This document shows, one piece after another, positions 1 to 7,917 of a DNA stretch of 64,000 nt. The stretch is taken from assembly GCF_000335475.2 (NCBI RefSeq), contig NZ_ANAH02000012.1, positions 1 to 64,000 of the forward strand, written 5' to 3'. Under the pieces are notes generated by a model. That model ran no database searches, was not told where the DNA came from, and saw nothing but the letters and a program-made list of their open reading frames with translations. Source of the stretch: Cystobacter fuscus DSM 2262 (lineage in GTDB: Bacteria > Myxococcota > Myxococcia > Myxococcales > Myxococcaceae). The first letter of the stretch is position 1, and each line of letters starts with the position of its first letter. The translations under genes and the position numbers were made by a program.

Positions 1-46
1 GGCAACTGCCCCGGTCTACCCGACTCCGACATCTCGCCGCCTACCG

Positions 47-208
47 CCTACAAATCGTCTGACACCTTTCTCGGACACCTTTCTCGAGACACCTTTCTCA
101 GGGACATCTCGCCGCCTACAAATCGTCTGACACCTTTCTCGAGACACCTTTCTCGCCTACAAATCGTCTGACACCTTTCTCGGACACCTTTCTCGGGACA
201 CCTTTCTC
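47..208. repeat. Short direct-repeat array (GACACCTTTCTC family)
   Basis: Eight copies of the 12-mer GACACCTTTCTC begin at 61, 74, 88, 129, 143, 170, 183 and 197. Three clusters are each introduced by the 14-mer CCTACAAATCGTCT at 47, 115 and 156. Spacing between copies is 13-14 bp inside a cluster, so there are no CRISPR-like unique spacers. The array looks like a nested, recently expanded intergenic repeat. Its function is unknown. Confidence 0.85.
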
Positions 209-518
209 GGGTGGCGCGTCGTAAGGCAGGACACGTGGGGTTCAAGACGCCGTACCCATCGGAGCCGGGAGGAATTGGCCACGGTGACGAGGTCGCGAGA
301 CGGGTGCATGGTGCCCGCCGACGTGGGAGCCTGGCGAAGTTGGCACCCCCCGCTTCCGTCGAGTTCCCCCCTGGATGATCCGCGCCCCACGTCGGGCTGA
401 TCCGCTCGCGGGGCAGCCAGGTAAGCGGGACACCTCGTTTTCTCATGAACTGGCAGAAGCCTTGCAGGTGAGACAGCAACTTCACGAGGCGGAACACGAT
501 AATCCTTTGTTTCTCGAT

Positions 519-562
519 ACCAGGAGGAAGTATTTTCCTGGTCACCCGAGCGAAATCGCTCT
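519..562. promoter_or_regulatory. Two adjacent inverted repeats upstream of the 581 gene
   Basis: ACCAGGA (519-525) pairs with TCCTGGT (536-542), and GAGCGA (549-554) pairs with TCGCTC (557-562) around a 2-base gap. They lie 19-60 bp before the proposed start at 581. They could be operators or RNA hairpins. No further evidence was found. Confidence 0.35.
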
Positions 563-580
563 TGCTCTCAGGTTGCTCCC

Positions 581-1789
581 ATGCCCGTTCGCGGTCCCGC
601 TTCTCGGCCCCCCCCGCTGCCGCCCAGGCCCACGACGACGGCGGCGAAGCCGACCACCCCCGCGCCCACGAAGCCAACGGCGAACAAGCCGGGCACCTCC
701 GAGACCACGAAGCCGACGGGAGGAGCCTCGACGAAGCCCACGGGCACGGCGGCACAGGCGGTTTCCAGCGAGAAACCGACCGCGGCAAGCACCCAGGCCG
801 CTCAGGGCAAGCCGAGCCGCCTGGATAGTGCGATGGAAAAGCCCACCACCAACTCGGCGCAAGTGGCCCAGGCCCTGAGCGGCTCCGGAGGCACGAGCGG
901 AACGGTGCATCCCTCGACCGTTCATGGGAGCTTCCAGCACGCCCTCGCGCAGGCCCAGGAGGCGGATAAGCCCCCTGCCACGGCCCAGGGCTCCTCCACG
1001 GGGAAGCCCTCTGCCACGGCCTCCACGGAGAAGCCTCCTGCCACGGCCTCCACGGAGAAGCCTCCTGCCACGGCCTCCACGGAGAAGCCTCCTGCCACGG
1101 CCCAGGCCTCCTCCACGGGGAAGCCCAGCACGATGGGGAAACTGAACCAGCTCGCCTCGAGCGCGCTGAACGGCCTGAGCCACGCGGCCAACTTCGCCGA
1201 TACGGCGGTCCAAGGGTCCCATCTCGCCTCCAATCTGATGGGGAGCGTGAGCCATCTCGCCTCCAGTCTGATGGGGGGCGTGAACCATCTCACCTCCAGT
1301 CTGACGGGCGGTGGTTCGACGCATGCGACGCACGGTTTCGAGGGCACGCACCAGGCCCCGGGCTACGGACACGGCGGCGCGGTGGAGCACGGGGCGACCC
1401 ATGCCGCGTCCCATTCACATCCGGCGAATCTGGCTCACTCGGCGTCCTCCGCCTTCGAGACGGGTCATGCGCTGCTCGGCAACGCGAGCACGCTGGCGGG
1501 TCTCCTCCAGGGCGGCAGTGGTGCCCTGGCGAAGGCGGCCGGGCGTTTCGCTCCGGGCCTCAACATCCTCATGGCGGGCATGGACGCCGCCAATGCCGCG
1601 AAGACCTTCATGAGTCCCAACGCGACCCTGGGTCAGAAGCTCAACTCGGGCATCACCGCCATGGGCTCCATCGCCGCCGCCACCAACATCCCCGTCTTGG
1701 CTCAGGCTGGCGCCACCGCCGCCGCCATCAGCAGCTTGGCTCCCCTGATGGGGTCGTCCCATGGCCACAGGCCGCACGTCGGCGGTTGA
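581..1789 (+). CDS. Low-complexity repetitive protein, function unknown
   Basis: I do not recognise this 402-residue protein. The N-terminal half is Thr/Pro/Lys-rich with TKPT-type repeats and has a nine-residue unit (ATASTEKPP) repeated three times, encoded by perfect 27-bp DNA repeats at 1013-1093. The middle carries three 11-residue units of the SHLASSLMGGV type (about 1217-1315), followed by a His/Gly-rich stretch. The C-terminal 110 residues are Ala/Gly-rich and hydrophobic, as in a membrane-inserting or glycine-zipper segment. There is no obvious signal peptide. The start is uncertain, because the first 25 residues are Pro/Arg-rich and may not be translated. The trigger-factor-like prolyl isomerase begins 31 bp downstream, so the two are probably co-transcribed. 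Confidence 0.6.
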   Translation: MPVRGPASRPPPLPPRPTTTAAKPTTPAPTKPTANKPGTSETTKPTGGASTKPTGTAAQAVSSEKPTAASTQAAQGKPSRLDSAMEKPTTNSAQVAQALSGSGGTSGTVHPSTVHGSFQHALAQAQEADKPPATAQGSSTGKPSATASTEKPPATASTEKPPATASTEKPPATAQASSTGKPSTMGKLNQLASSALNGLSHAANFADTAVQGSHLASNLMGSVSHLASSLMGGVNHLTSSLTGGGSTHATHGFEGTHQAPGYGHGGAVEHGATHAASHSHPANLAHSASSAFETGHALLGNASTLAGLLQGGSGALAKAAGRFAPGLNILMAGMDAANAAKTFMSPNATLGQKLNSGITAMGSIAAATNIPVLAQAGATAAAISSLAPLMGSSHGHRPHVGG

Positions 1790-1820
1790 GCGGTAGCCTC
1801 CCGCCTCGAAAGGAGCCTTC

Positions 1821-2897
1821 ATGGACCCGAACCAGAAATCCGCGCTGCCCACCAAGAAGCCCTTCGCGTTTCCAATGTCCATGCCGCTGGCGCGCAGGGT
1901 CGAGAAGGGCGGTCCGGTGGAGCTGCCTCCGGTGACCGCGCCTTCCCTGGAGGGCCTCTCCGTCACCGTGCCCGCCCCGGAGCCCATCACCGCCCAGCAG
2001 ATCCAGGCGCGCTTCCAGGAGCTGGCACGTGCGTACGCCACCGAGCGCATGCGTTCGCGCACCGAGCCCATTGCCTGGGGCGATGAGGTGCTGGTCAACA
2101 TCGCGGGGTATTCGAACGGCCGCCTCATTCCCTTCAGCGTGCGCGCCGATGCCTGGATTCCGCTGGCGCCCGCCCCCCTTCTGCCCGGCCTGTACGAGGA
2201 GCTGGTGGGCCACTTGCCAGGGGAGAACGTGCTGGTGAACATCACCCTGGGCGAGGACTACCCCGTCGAGGCGCTGCGCGGTCAGCTCGCGCGCTTCGCC
2301 GTCCAGCTCCAGGCCGCGCGCGAGGTGAAGTACCCGGATCCGTCGAGCCCGGAGTTCCTCAAGGCCTTTGGCCGGGGGAACACGGTGGAGGCGGCGACGC
2401 GTGCCGTGTTGAAGGAGCTGGAGGAGATGACCGTGCGGTTGCTGCAACTCCGGGCCCAGGAGATGGTGCTCGATGAGGTGGCCGCCCGCACGCAGGTGGA
2501 CATCCCCGAGGCGCTCGTCGACGAGGAGGTCCGCCGCCGCTGGGGCTCGAGCGAGGGCCGCGCCGTGAGCGACCTCAAGCTCACCGTGAAGCAGCAGGAG
2601 GAGTCGCTGCAGACGTGGCTGAGTGACGAGCCCACCCGGGCCGCGGCCCGGCAGCGGCTGCGCATCGGCCTGGCGCTGAGCGCCATCTGCGCGCGCGACG
2701 GTGTCACCCTCACTCCGGCCAAGGTGCAAGAGGTCATCCAGGCCGAGGCCACCGCCCTTGGGGTTTCGCTGGAGCAGGCCATCGCCGCCCTGCGCGAGGA
2801 TCCGCAGCAGTACGCCCGCATCGATCAGGTGGCCTGGCACCTGATGGCGGTCGGGTACGTCATGAGCAAGGCCCAGGTGCGCTTCGCGGGCGCCTGA
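1821..2897 (+). CDS. Trigger-factor-like peptidyl-prolyl isomerase lacking the ribosome-binding domain
   Basis: The 358-residue protein matches the middle and C-terminal parts of trigger factor. Residues about 85-175 look like the FKBP-type prolyl isomerase domain (GDEVLVNIAGY at the start, PGLYEELVGHLPGENV in the flap region, then a conserved EDYPVEALRG). Residues about 180-355 form a helical C-terminal chaperone arm. The N-terminal ribosome-docking domain with its GFRxGKxP signature is absent and is replaced by a 50-residue Pro-rich segment. The protein therefore probably folds a specific client away from the ribosome. The repetitive protein immediately upstream is the natural candidate, but that is inference. 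A ribosome-binding site (GAAAGGAG) precedes the ATG. Housekeeping tig would be a separate gene elsewhere. Confidence 0.8.
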   Translation: MDPNQKSALPTKKPFAFPMSMPLARRVEKGGPVELPPVTAPSLEGLSVTVPAPEPITAQQIQARFQELARAYATERMRSRTEPIAWGDEVLVNIAGYSNGRLIPFSVRADAWIPLAPAPLLPGLYEELVGHLPGENVLVNITLGEDYPVEALRGQLARFAVQLQAAREVKYPDPSSPEFLKAFGRGNTVEAATRAVLKELEEMTVRLLQLRAQEMVLDEVAARTQVDIPEALVDEEVRRRWGSSEGRAVSDLKLTVKQQEESLQTWLSDEPTRAAARQRLRIGLALSAICARDGVTLTPAKVQEVIQAEATALGVSLEQAIAALREDPQQYARIDQVAWHLMAVGYVMSKAQVRFAGA

Positions 2898-2947
2898 TGA
2901 CAAGACCCTGCTGCCTTGACGGGCCTACCCCTCAGCAGGTCGAGCTG

Positions 2948-4624
2948 TTACCGGCCAACCGAGGCCCTCTGGCTCGCCACCACCCGCTCCACCGCTTCGC
3001 GAACGGGTGGGGGGAGCCGCTGGTAGTCCGGGCCGATGTCCTCGGCGAAGTCCACCCGGTAGCGGCTGGTGCGCTCGCTCAATGCGGGGAGCCATGCGGT
3101 GTGCAGGGTGTAGGGCAGTTGGAAGCCCTCCGCCCCGAGGCGCGCCACGGGCCCCTCCGACAGCCGGTCCGCGCGGAACAGCCACACCTCCGTGTCCCGC
3201 TCGCTCCAGACGAGCACCTGCAGCCAGCCCCCCGCCTCCCCGGGAATCCACGTGGGCGAGGACGCGATGCGCCCCGCGTCGAGCGTGTAGCCATCCGTCA
3301 CCCGCATGCCCTCCAGGTCCACCCGGACGAGCGTCGAGGGTTCACGCTCCCGGGGCATCCGCTCCACGGGCACGACGCGGTAGGGATGGTCTCCGTAGAG
3401 GTTCAGCATGCGCCGGGTGAGGGCGCCCGGCTCGAAGCCCGAGTAGGTGAGCCAGGCGACACGGTGGGCACGCAGCGCGTCCGGCCGCTGGTCACGCGCG
3501 AAGAGACCCAGACCCCACAACTTGGGGTCCAGCACCTGGGCGTGAGACTCCACCTCGCCGCTCTCCACGTGGATGACGTACCGGCCGAAGGGATTGAGGT
3601 CCGCCTGGGTGAAGAGGCCATACAGGGAGGGGTCCACGGGCTCGCCGGAGAAGGCATTCACGTCCCCGGGCGCCACCACCGTGGGCAGCTCGACGGAGTT
3701 GGCGTGCGCGAGCCACAGGCAGAGCCGCTCCCCATCGTCGTCGTAGTCCGCGAAGATGTGCGCGCCCTCGAGCGGCACGCGCACCACGCGCGCCTCCACG
3801 TCGCGCGCCCCGTCCAGGAGGTCGCGTTTGCGCACGATGGCGATGTCCGTGTAGGGCTTCTGCGGCCGCGTGCGGGGCAGGCCCCAGCGCTCGCCGGGCT
3901 CCTGGGGATAGACGGCGGAGTCGGTCCACACGAGGAACGAGCGCGTGGCGAGCACCTCGTGGGTGTACTGGGCGAACGAGAGTCCGCTCACGTGCCAGCG
4001 GTGCACCGCGCCCTCTCCATCCCAGCGGCACAGCCAGGTGTCCAGCTCGCTCCAGGCCAGCGAGGTGCCCTGCCGCGGCATGCTCGTGGTGTTGAGGGTG
4101 TACAGGCGCGACTCGAAGGGATCGAAGAACGGGTGCGCCGGGGTCTGGACGAGTGGCTGGACGACGCCGGGGACGGAGACCTTCCACTCGCGAAGGGCTC
4201 CCACGGGGGTGAGGAGCGTGAGCGCGCGGGGATCGAACTCCACCGGGCGGCCCGCGTCGAAGGTGGCCAGCATGCGTCCGTCCTGGATGGGCACCAGGGC
4301 CGTATTGGCGGCGTTGGGAACGGGTCCGAACAGGGGCGGAAAGCGGGGGTCCTTCAGGAGCTCCGGGGGCAACTGGGAGAGCACCTGGAGTCCCTCGGTC
4401 ATCAGGTGTCCGGTATGCCATGACAGCCCGTGCTCTCCGGGGGCCAGGTCCAGGCGGTGGACGGCCCCGGGTCCGAAGAAGAAGGGCAGACCGGGGAGTG
4501 GCGTGGGCCCGACGACGAAGGTGTGGCCGGAGAGCCCCGAGGGCCAGGCGCCTTCCCGCACGTCGAGCGAGCGCGTGCCCGGAGGCAGACCGGGGGAGCG
4601 CATCATCTTACCGGGCACGGACAT
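2948..4624 (-). CDS. Carotenoid oxygenase family protein
   Basis: This 558-residue protein resembles carotenoid cleavage dioxygenases, seven-bladed beta-propeller enzymes that hold Fe(II) through four histidines and cleave polyene double bonds oxidatively. The family pattern is visible: NTALVPIQDGRMLATFDAG (residues 107-125) corresponds to the conserved NTA-L-ALWEGG segment. Candidate iron ligands are His164 (AHPFFDP), His222 (YTHEVLATRSFLVW), His289 (GAHIFADYDDDGER) and His508 (YTLHTAWLP). There is no signal peptide. The length fits the family. It converges with the trigger-factor-like gene 50 bp away, and no carotenoid biosynthesis gene lies nearby, so the substrate cannot be inferred. Confidence 0.8.
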   Translation of the reverse strand: MSVPGKMMRSPGLPPGTRSLDVREGAWPSGLSGHTFVVGPTPLPGLPFFFGPGAVHRLDLAPGEHGLSWHTGHLMTEGLQVLSQLPPELLKDPRFPPLFGPVPNAANTALVPIQDGRMLATFDAGRPVEFDPRALTLLTPVGALREWKVSVPGVVQPLVQTPAHPFFDPFESRLYTLNTTSMPRQGTSLAWSELDTWLCRWDGEGAVHRWHVSGLSFAQYTHEVLATRSFLVWTDSAVYPQEPGERWGLPRTRPQKPYTDIAIVRKRDLLDGARDVEARVVRVPLEGAHIFADYDDDGERLCLWLAHANSVELPTVVAPGDVNAFSGEPVDPSLYGLFTQADLNPFGRYVIHVESGEVESHAQVLDPKLWGLGLFARDQRPDALRAHRVAWLTYSGFEPGALTRRMLNLYGDHPYRVVPVERMPREREPSTLVRVDLEGMRVTDGYTLDAGRIASSPTWIPGEAGGWLQVLVWSERDTEVWLFRADRLSEGPVARLGAEGFQLPYTLHTAWLPALSERTSRYRVDFAEDIGPDYQRLPPPVREAVERVVASQRASVGR

Positions 4625-4727
4625 GGGACCTCCTGGGGTGGTGAGGAAGCTTGGTCATGATCCCAGAGCGCGACCCGGAGAGCGCAAGTCCTTCCCAGGT
4701 GCCTTGCTCACCTTGCATCCCACCGAG

Positions 4728-4910
4728 CCCCGGACGAGGGCGGCGGGTCGAGCGGCTCGCCGCCGAGGCTGGAGCATGTCGACGACTACTCCGTCATCCA
4801 GGACGGCCAGGGCGCCAATGACTGCACGGGCTATGGCATGTCGCCGGGATGGTCGGCGGCAATTGGAGGGGCGCTCTCCCTTCTTCTCTGCTGGGCTCGC
4901 CAATACTAGA
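4728..4910 (+). pseudogene. Possible C-terminal fragment of a lost secreted protein
   Basis: A frame without a start codon reads DEGGGSSGSPPRLEHVDDYS, then a Cys-Gly-rich stretch, then a hydrophobic segment ending CWARQY and a stop near 4908-4910. The layout (Gly/Ser linker, Cys, hydrophobic helix, basic end) is reminiscent of C-terminal sorting tails of myxobacterial surface proteins. No upstream coding sequence continues it. It is weak evidence for a decayed gene in the 298-bp gap before the toxin gene. Confidence 0.25.
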
Positions 4911-4922
4911 ATCCTGTGTGGC

Positions 4923-6326
4923 ATGAGCCCTACCACTCTCGCAACCGGGCAGCTCGTCAAACGGGTGCTGGTGCTGTACCTCACAGTGACAACCGCCTGC
5001 TCCTCCCATACCGAAGCAACGAGGGACGACGTCGAGCCCTCCAGGGCGGAGTTCTCGTGCGGCATGCCCGCAGAGGGGGCTTTCCTCAAACCAGCGTTAC
5101 CGCTCGCTCGTGTGGAAATCCCACCCGAGGGCGGTGTCCGGCTGTACCTTCCACAATTGGATGTAGAACCCTCGTACCAGCAGTTCACTCGGGAAGATGC
5201 CCGGCGCATCCTCCAGCAGTTCCATGAGAACCTGGCCGAGTTGAAGCAGCGCAAGCGGTGGGTGGCATCCACGGGCACCTTGCTCGCCTTGGCACAGGAG
5301 CCGGACTCGGTGGAGACGGTTCTCTTGATGGAGTACACCGATCGTTACGGTGAACCCAGCCTCCCTTTGCCAGACTCCCTGCGCAAGAGCCCTCTGGTCA
5401 TGGCGCTGTGGCTCTCCCCCAAGTACATGCCGGAGGGCATTCGCGAGGGCGCCGAGGAACTCTTCCGCGACCCGGCATTCCTTGCCGGAGTCGCTGTCTC
5501 CCTGGTGGCCTACGTCACGTCATGGGCAGCACCCGAGCCGCTGTTCACGAAAACCTTTGCGGTAGCAGCAACGGTCGTGCTCGTGTCAGCCTTTTCCCTG
5601 GCCGAACTGGCGCATGCTGGCGGAGCCGCTCTGAAGCTGTACCAGGCAACGCGCGGCATTCATACACTGGAAGAGGTGGAGGAGGCGGCAAGGTACTTCG
5701 GTCGGTACGCAGGAGGGGTGACGCTGCGGGTAATGGTCACAGTGACAAGCTGGGGAGTGGCCAAGGTGGCGCCGAAGCCACTCCCGGGTGGGCTGGAGCG
5801 GACGTGGGCAGGGCTCAAGGGCCTGCTCCGGTTGCCCCAGCGTTTCGTCCTGGCGGAGGGGGCGGAGCTTGTCAAAGCCGCCACGTCGAGCACGGTGCGC
5901 GTGGGCGTGAAGCAAGGAGTGCTCCTCATGGCGGGCGTGGCCACGGGCGCTACCGGTGCCTCGCTCCGCTCCGCATGCGGCGATGGCGTCTTCAATCTGC
6001 TCGGTTACACCTGGCATCACCTCGCGACGAACAAGAACAGGATTTCAGACTCACGAGGAGGCCCCTGGACGCCGCTCTTTGAAATCATCTTCGCCAAGGC
6101 GGGAATGAGCCTGGAGGATGCCGCGAACAAGGTCTATCTGCTGAAGCACGCGGGACCCCATTCCGAAGCGTACCACACAGAAATCTTCGAGCGCATCAGT
6201 AGGGCCGTGCGAACGTGCCCGAACAAGGACGCTTGCAGGGTCGAGTTGACAAGAGAGCTCAACAAGATCGCAGACGAAGTCTGCTCCCCGGGCTCCAGGC
6301 TCCACCGATTGGCGACCACGCCATGA
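4923..6326 (+). CDS. Lipoprotein toxin with C-terminal AHH nuclease domain (SitA-like)
   Basis: The ATG at 4923 starts a 467-residue protein with a lipoprotein-type leader (hydrophobic LVLYLTVTTA followed by Cys). The middle has two hydrophobic stretches near residues 200-235. The last 130 residues match the AHH family of HNH/EndoVII-fold nucleases: WHHLATNKN, then PWTPLFEIIFAKAGM, then NKVYLLKHAGPHSEAYH, with the conserved His residues in place. Polymorphic toxins of this type cleave nucleic acid in recipient cells. In Myxococcus, lipoprotein SitA toxins are passed to kin by TraA/TraB outer-membrane exchange. That delivery route is inferred here from the lipobox. The Imm11-type gene follows after 21 bp. 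The reading frame stays open upstream, but the leader fixes the start. Confidence 0.8.
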   Translation: MSPTTLATGQLVKRVLVLYLTVTTACSSHTEATRDDVEPSRAEFSCGMPAEGAFLKPALPLARVEIPPEGGVRLYLPQLDVEPSYQQFTREDARRILQQFHENLAELKQRKRWVASTGTLLALAQEPDSVETVLLMEYTDRYGEPSLPLPDSLRKSPLVMALWLSPKYMPEGIREGAEELFRDPAFLAGVAVSLVAYVTSWAAPEPLFTKTFAVAATVVLVSAFSLAELAHAGGAALKLYQATRGIHTLEEVEEAARYFGRYAGGVTLRVMVTVTSWGVAKVAPKPLPGGLERTWAGLKGLLRLPQRFVLAEGAELVKAATSSTVRVGVKQGVLLMAGVATGATGASLRSACGDGVFNLLGYTWHHLATNKNRISDSRGGPWTPLFEIIFAKAGMSLEDAANKVYLLKHAGPHSEAYHTEIFERISRAVRTCPNKDACRVELTRELNKIADEVCSPGSRLHRLATTP

Positions 6327-6347
6327 GTTCCTGCCAAAGAGAGCTAC

Positions 6348-6911
6348 TTGCGATATTATAAACTTTCAAACGACATGCGCATCCTGGACCGATGGACGTT
6401 TGGCGATCCAATGGATGGAGATGGTCAGGAACTCTGGCATGGGCATCTGACCGAAGGGCTGCCCATCTCGGTGCGGGAGCCCCTCCGCATCGGGCTGTAT
6501 GCCCCTGGGCGCCCGCTGGACTTCTCGACCACCGCGCTCTGCGTCCCTATCATCCACGGCAAGGTCAAAGAGCTCCTCGAGCAGCTTGGGTTGGACGGCC
6601 AGATGCAGTTGTTTCCCATCACCGTCGAAGGGCAATCAGCGCCCCATTACCTGTTGAACCTGCTTCGAGTCGTTCGCTGTATCGACGATGCGCGATGTGA
6701 AGAGGTTGCGTATCGAACCGCTGAGGACGGCTATGAGGACGGAATCGGTGAATACCGTAATGTGGTCGGCATGCGCATCGACCCGAGCAAGGTGGGGGAC
6801 GCCGAGATATTCCGCCCGTGGGGCTGGCAGACGAACATCATCGTTTCCGAGCGAGTCAAGCGGGCCATGGAGGAGTCCGGGATGACAGGTGCGCGCTTCA
6901 CGGAGGTCTGA
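6348..6911 (+). CDS. Imm11 (DUF1629) family immunity protein
   Basis: The 187-residue protein starts at a TTG, giving MRYYKLSND as in this family. An AAAGAGAG ribosome-binding site sits a few bases upstream. An ATG at 6375 would remove the conserved start. The order of motifs (YYKL at the N-terminus, the FSTTALCVPIIHGKVKELLE helix, QLFPITVE, YLLNLLRVVRCID, and a late NIIVSERVKRAMEE helix) fits the Imm11/DUF1629 immunity family, often found beside AHH toxins in myxobacteria. It is expected to bind and neutralise the nuclease encoded 21 bp upstream. There is no signal peptide, so it would act in the cytoplasm. Confidence 0.8.
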   Translation: MRYYKLSNDMRILDRWTFGDPMDGDGQELWHGHLTEGLPISVREPLRIGLYAPGRPLDFSTTALCVPIIHGKVKELLEQLGLDGQMQLFPITVEGQSAPHYLLNLLRVVRCIDDARCEEVAYRTAEDGYEDGIGEYRNVVGMRIDPSKVGDAEIFRPWGWQTNIIVSERVKRAMEESGMTGARFTEV

Positions 6912-7032
6912 CGGACATTCCCACCAGCCCAATCCACCCATCGCCCCACCTGACGTGCGAGTGGCCAAGCCAGTGGCACCCCGGGCGGGCCAGCCAGAGC
7001 AACGTCACTGGCTCAAGCCCGCCCGCTTCAGC

Positions 7033-7836
7033 TCAGGGCTCGATGGATTGTGCTGGCTTGCCTTCCCGATCTCGGTCCTTCGAGATGGGCAGGTAGCACT
7101 TGCCCTTGTACTCGGCCTGGACGTCCTTCAGACAGGGCGGACGCCGAGCTACTTCGAACCAACATCCCCCGTTGATTTCCACCTCATCGAGTTCGGGATA
7201 GCAGGGCGCGGTCGATTGATTCCGGAAGGGCTTGCTGGGCATGGGATAGGCGATGGCCGCCTTGCCCGGGCGAGTCGAACCGCCCAGATTCGTCGCATCA
7301 GGCGAGGGGCGTACTCCAGTCTCCCTGGAGGATGATGCGTGCCACGGGCCGATGGAACCGCGCTCGGAGCAAAGCCAGACACCGAGCCCCAGTGAGAGCA
7401 CGACGAGGGCCGCGAGCGCCAGCCCGCGTCCGAAGCGCGGCTCCTGGGCTGCCGGAGGCGGCGCCGAGGGCATCGCGTGCGGTCTGGGCCTGGAGGCGAC
7501 ATGGGCTCGCACCTGGGGGTTGTCCTCCACGCGTGTGACCGCCGCGCTGGTCAGCACGAGGATGTTGGCCACGTCCGAGAGATCGAGTGGAGCGGGAGCC
7601 TCTTCCACCTTCACTGCCACGGTGGACCACCTCGGGTCGAAGGCGAGCTGGACGCGCACGGGCCCCTCGGGCTGCCAGTCCACGTTGGCGCCAGGCTGAA
7701 ACAGGAGCACCGGCGCGCCCGTGCCCTCCTGCCAGGCCTCGTAGAGCCGCCCCAGGCCCGCTCCCAGTTCGTCATGGCTCGCGCCGAGGTAGAACGAGCC
7801 CAACCTGTCACGCGTCCAGTGTTTCTCTTCCGCCAT
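7033..7836 (-). CDS. Single-pass membrane protein of unknown function, kinase-neighbour type
   Basis: This 267-residue protein has a soluble N-terminal domain (about 1-115), a Pro-rich linker, one membrane span (LALAALVVLSLGLGVWLC, about residues 139-156) and an exported C-terminal tail. The tail has paired cysteines in a pattern I associate with proteins encoded beside myxobacterial Ser/Thr kinases: GGCWFEV, RRPPCLKD, then YKGKCYLP. A kinase-TPR gene lies nearby on the same strand, separated by two PH-domain genes. The biochemical role is unknown. Confidence 0.6.
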   Translation of the reverse strand: MAEEKHWTRDRLGSFYLGASHDELGAGLGRLYEAWQEGTGAPVLLFQPGANVDWQPEGPVRVQLAFDPRWSTVAVKVEEAPAPLDLSDVANILVLTSAAVTRVEDNPQVRAHVASRPRPHAMPSAPPPAAQEPRFGRGLALAALVVLSLGLGVWLCSERGSIGPWHASSSRETGVRPSPDATNLGGSTRPGKAAIAYPMPSKPFRNQSTAPCYPELDEVEINGGCWFEVARRPPCLKDVQAEYKGKCYLPISKDRDREGKPAQSIEP

Positions 7837-7917
7837 GTGCCGCTCCTTTCCCTCGTACGCAAGCGGAGTTGACCTCTGAAGTCAACTGCCTTGGAGGCTC
7901 CTGTCGGGTTCGATTCG

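Larger units (their letters stand above)
1..580. other. Left-edge region without a supported gene
   Basis: I see no credible gene here. The left third is a short-repeat array (separate entry). The rest is unique sequence ending in two small inverted repeats: ACCAGGA/TCCTGGT (519-542) and GAGCGA-AA-TCGCTC (549-562), just before the start at 581. Long leftward reading frames cross the region, but their translation consists of repeat-derived Arg/Glu-rich strings and looks like an artefact of high GC. Confidence 0.6.

Noticed and set aside
47-208. CRISPR array
   Set aside because: Repeat period is 13-14 bp within clusters with no unique spacers, and no cas genes are present.
1821-2897. Housekeeping trigger factor (tig)
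   Set aside because: The N-terminal ribosome-binding domain is missing, and the clpP/clpX/lon neighbourhood usual for tig is absent.
2897-4423. 508-codon rightward frame opposite the carotenoid-oxygenase-like gene
   Set aside because: Composition is that of an antisense shadow, and the other strand carries the four-histidine pattern.
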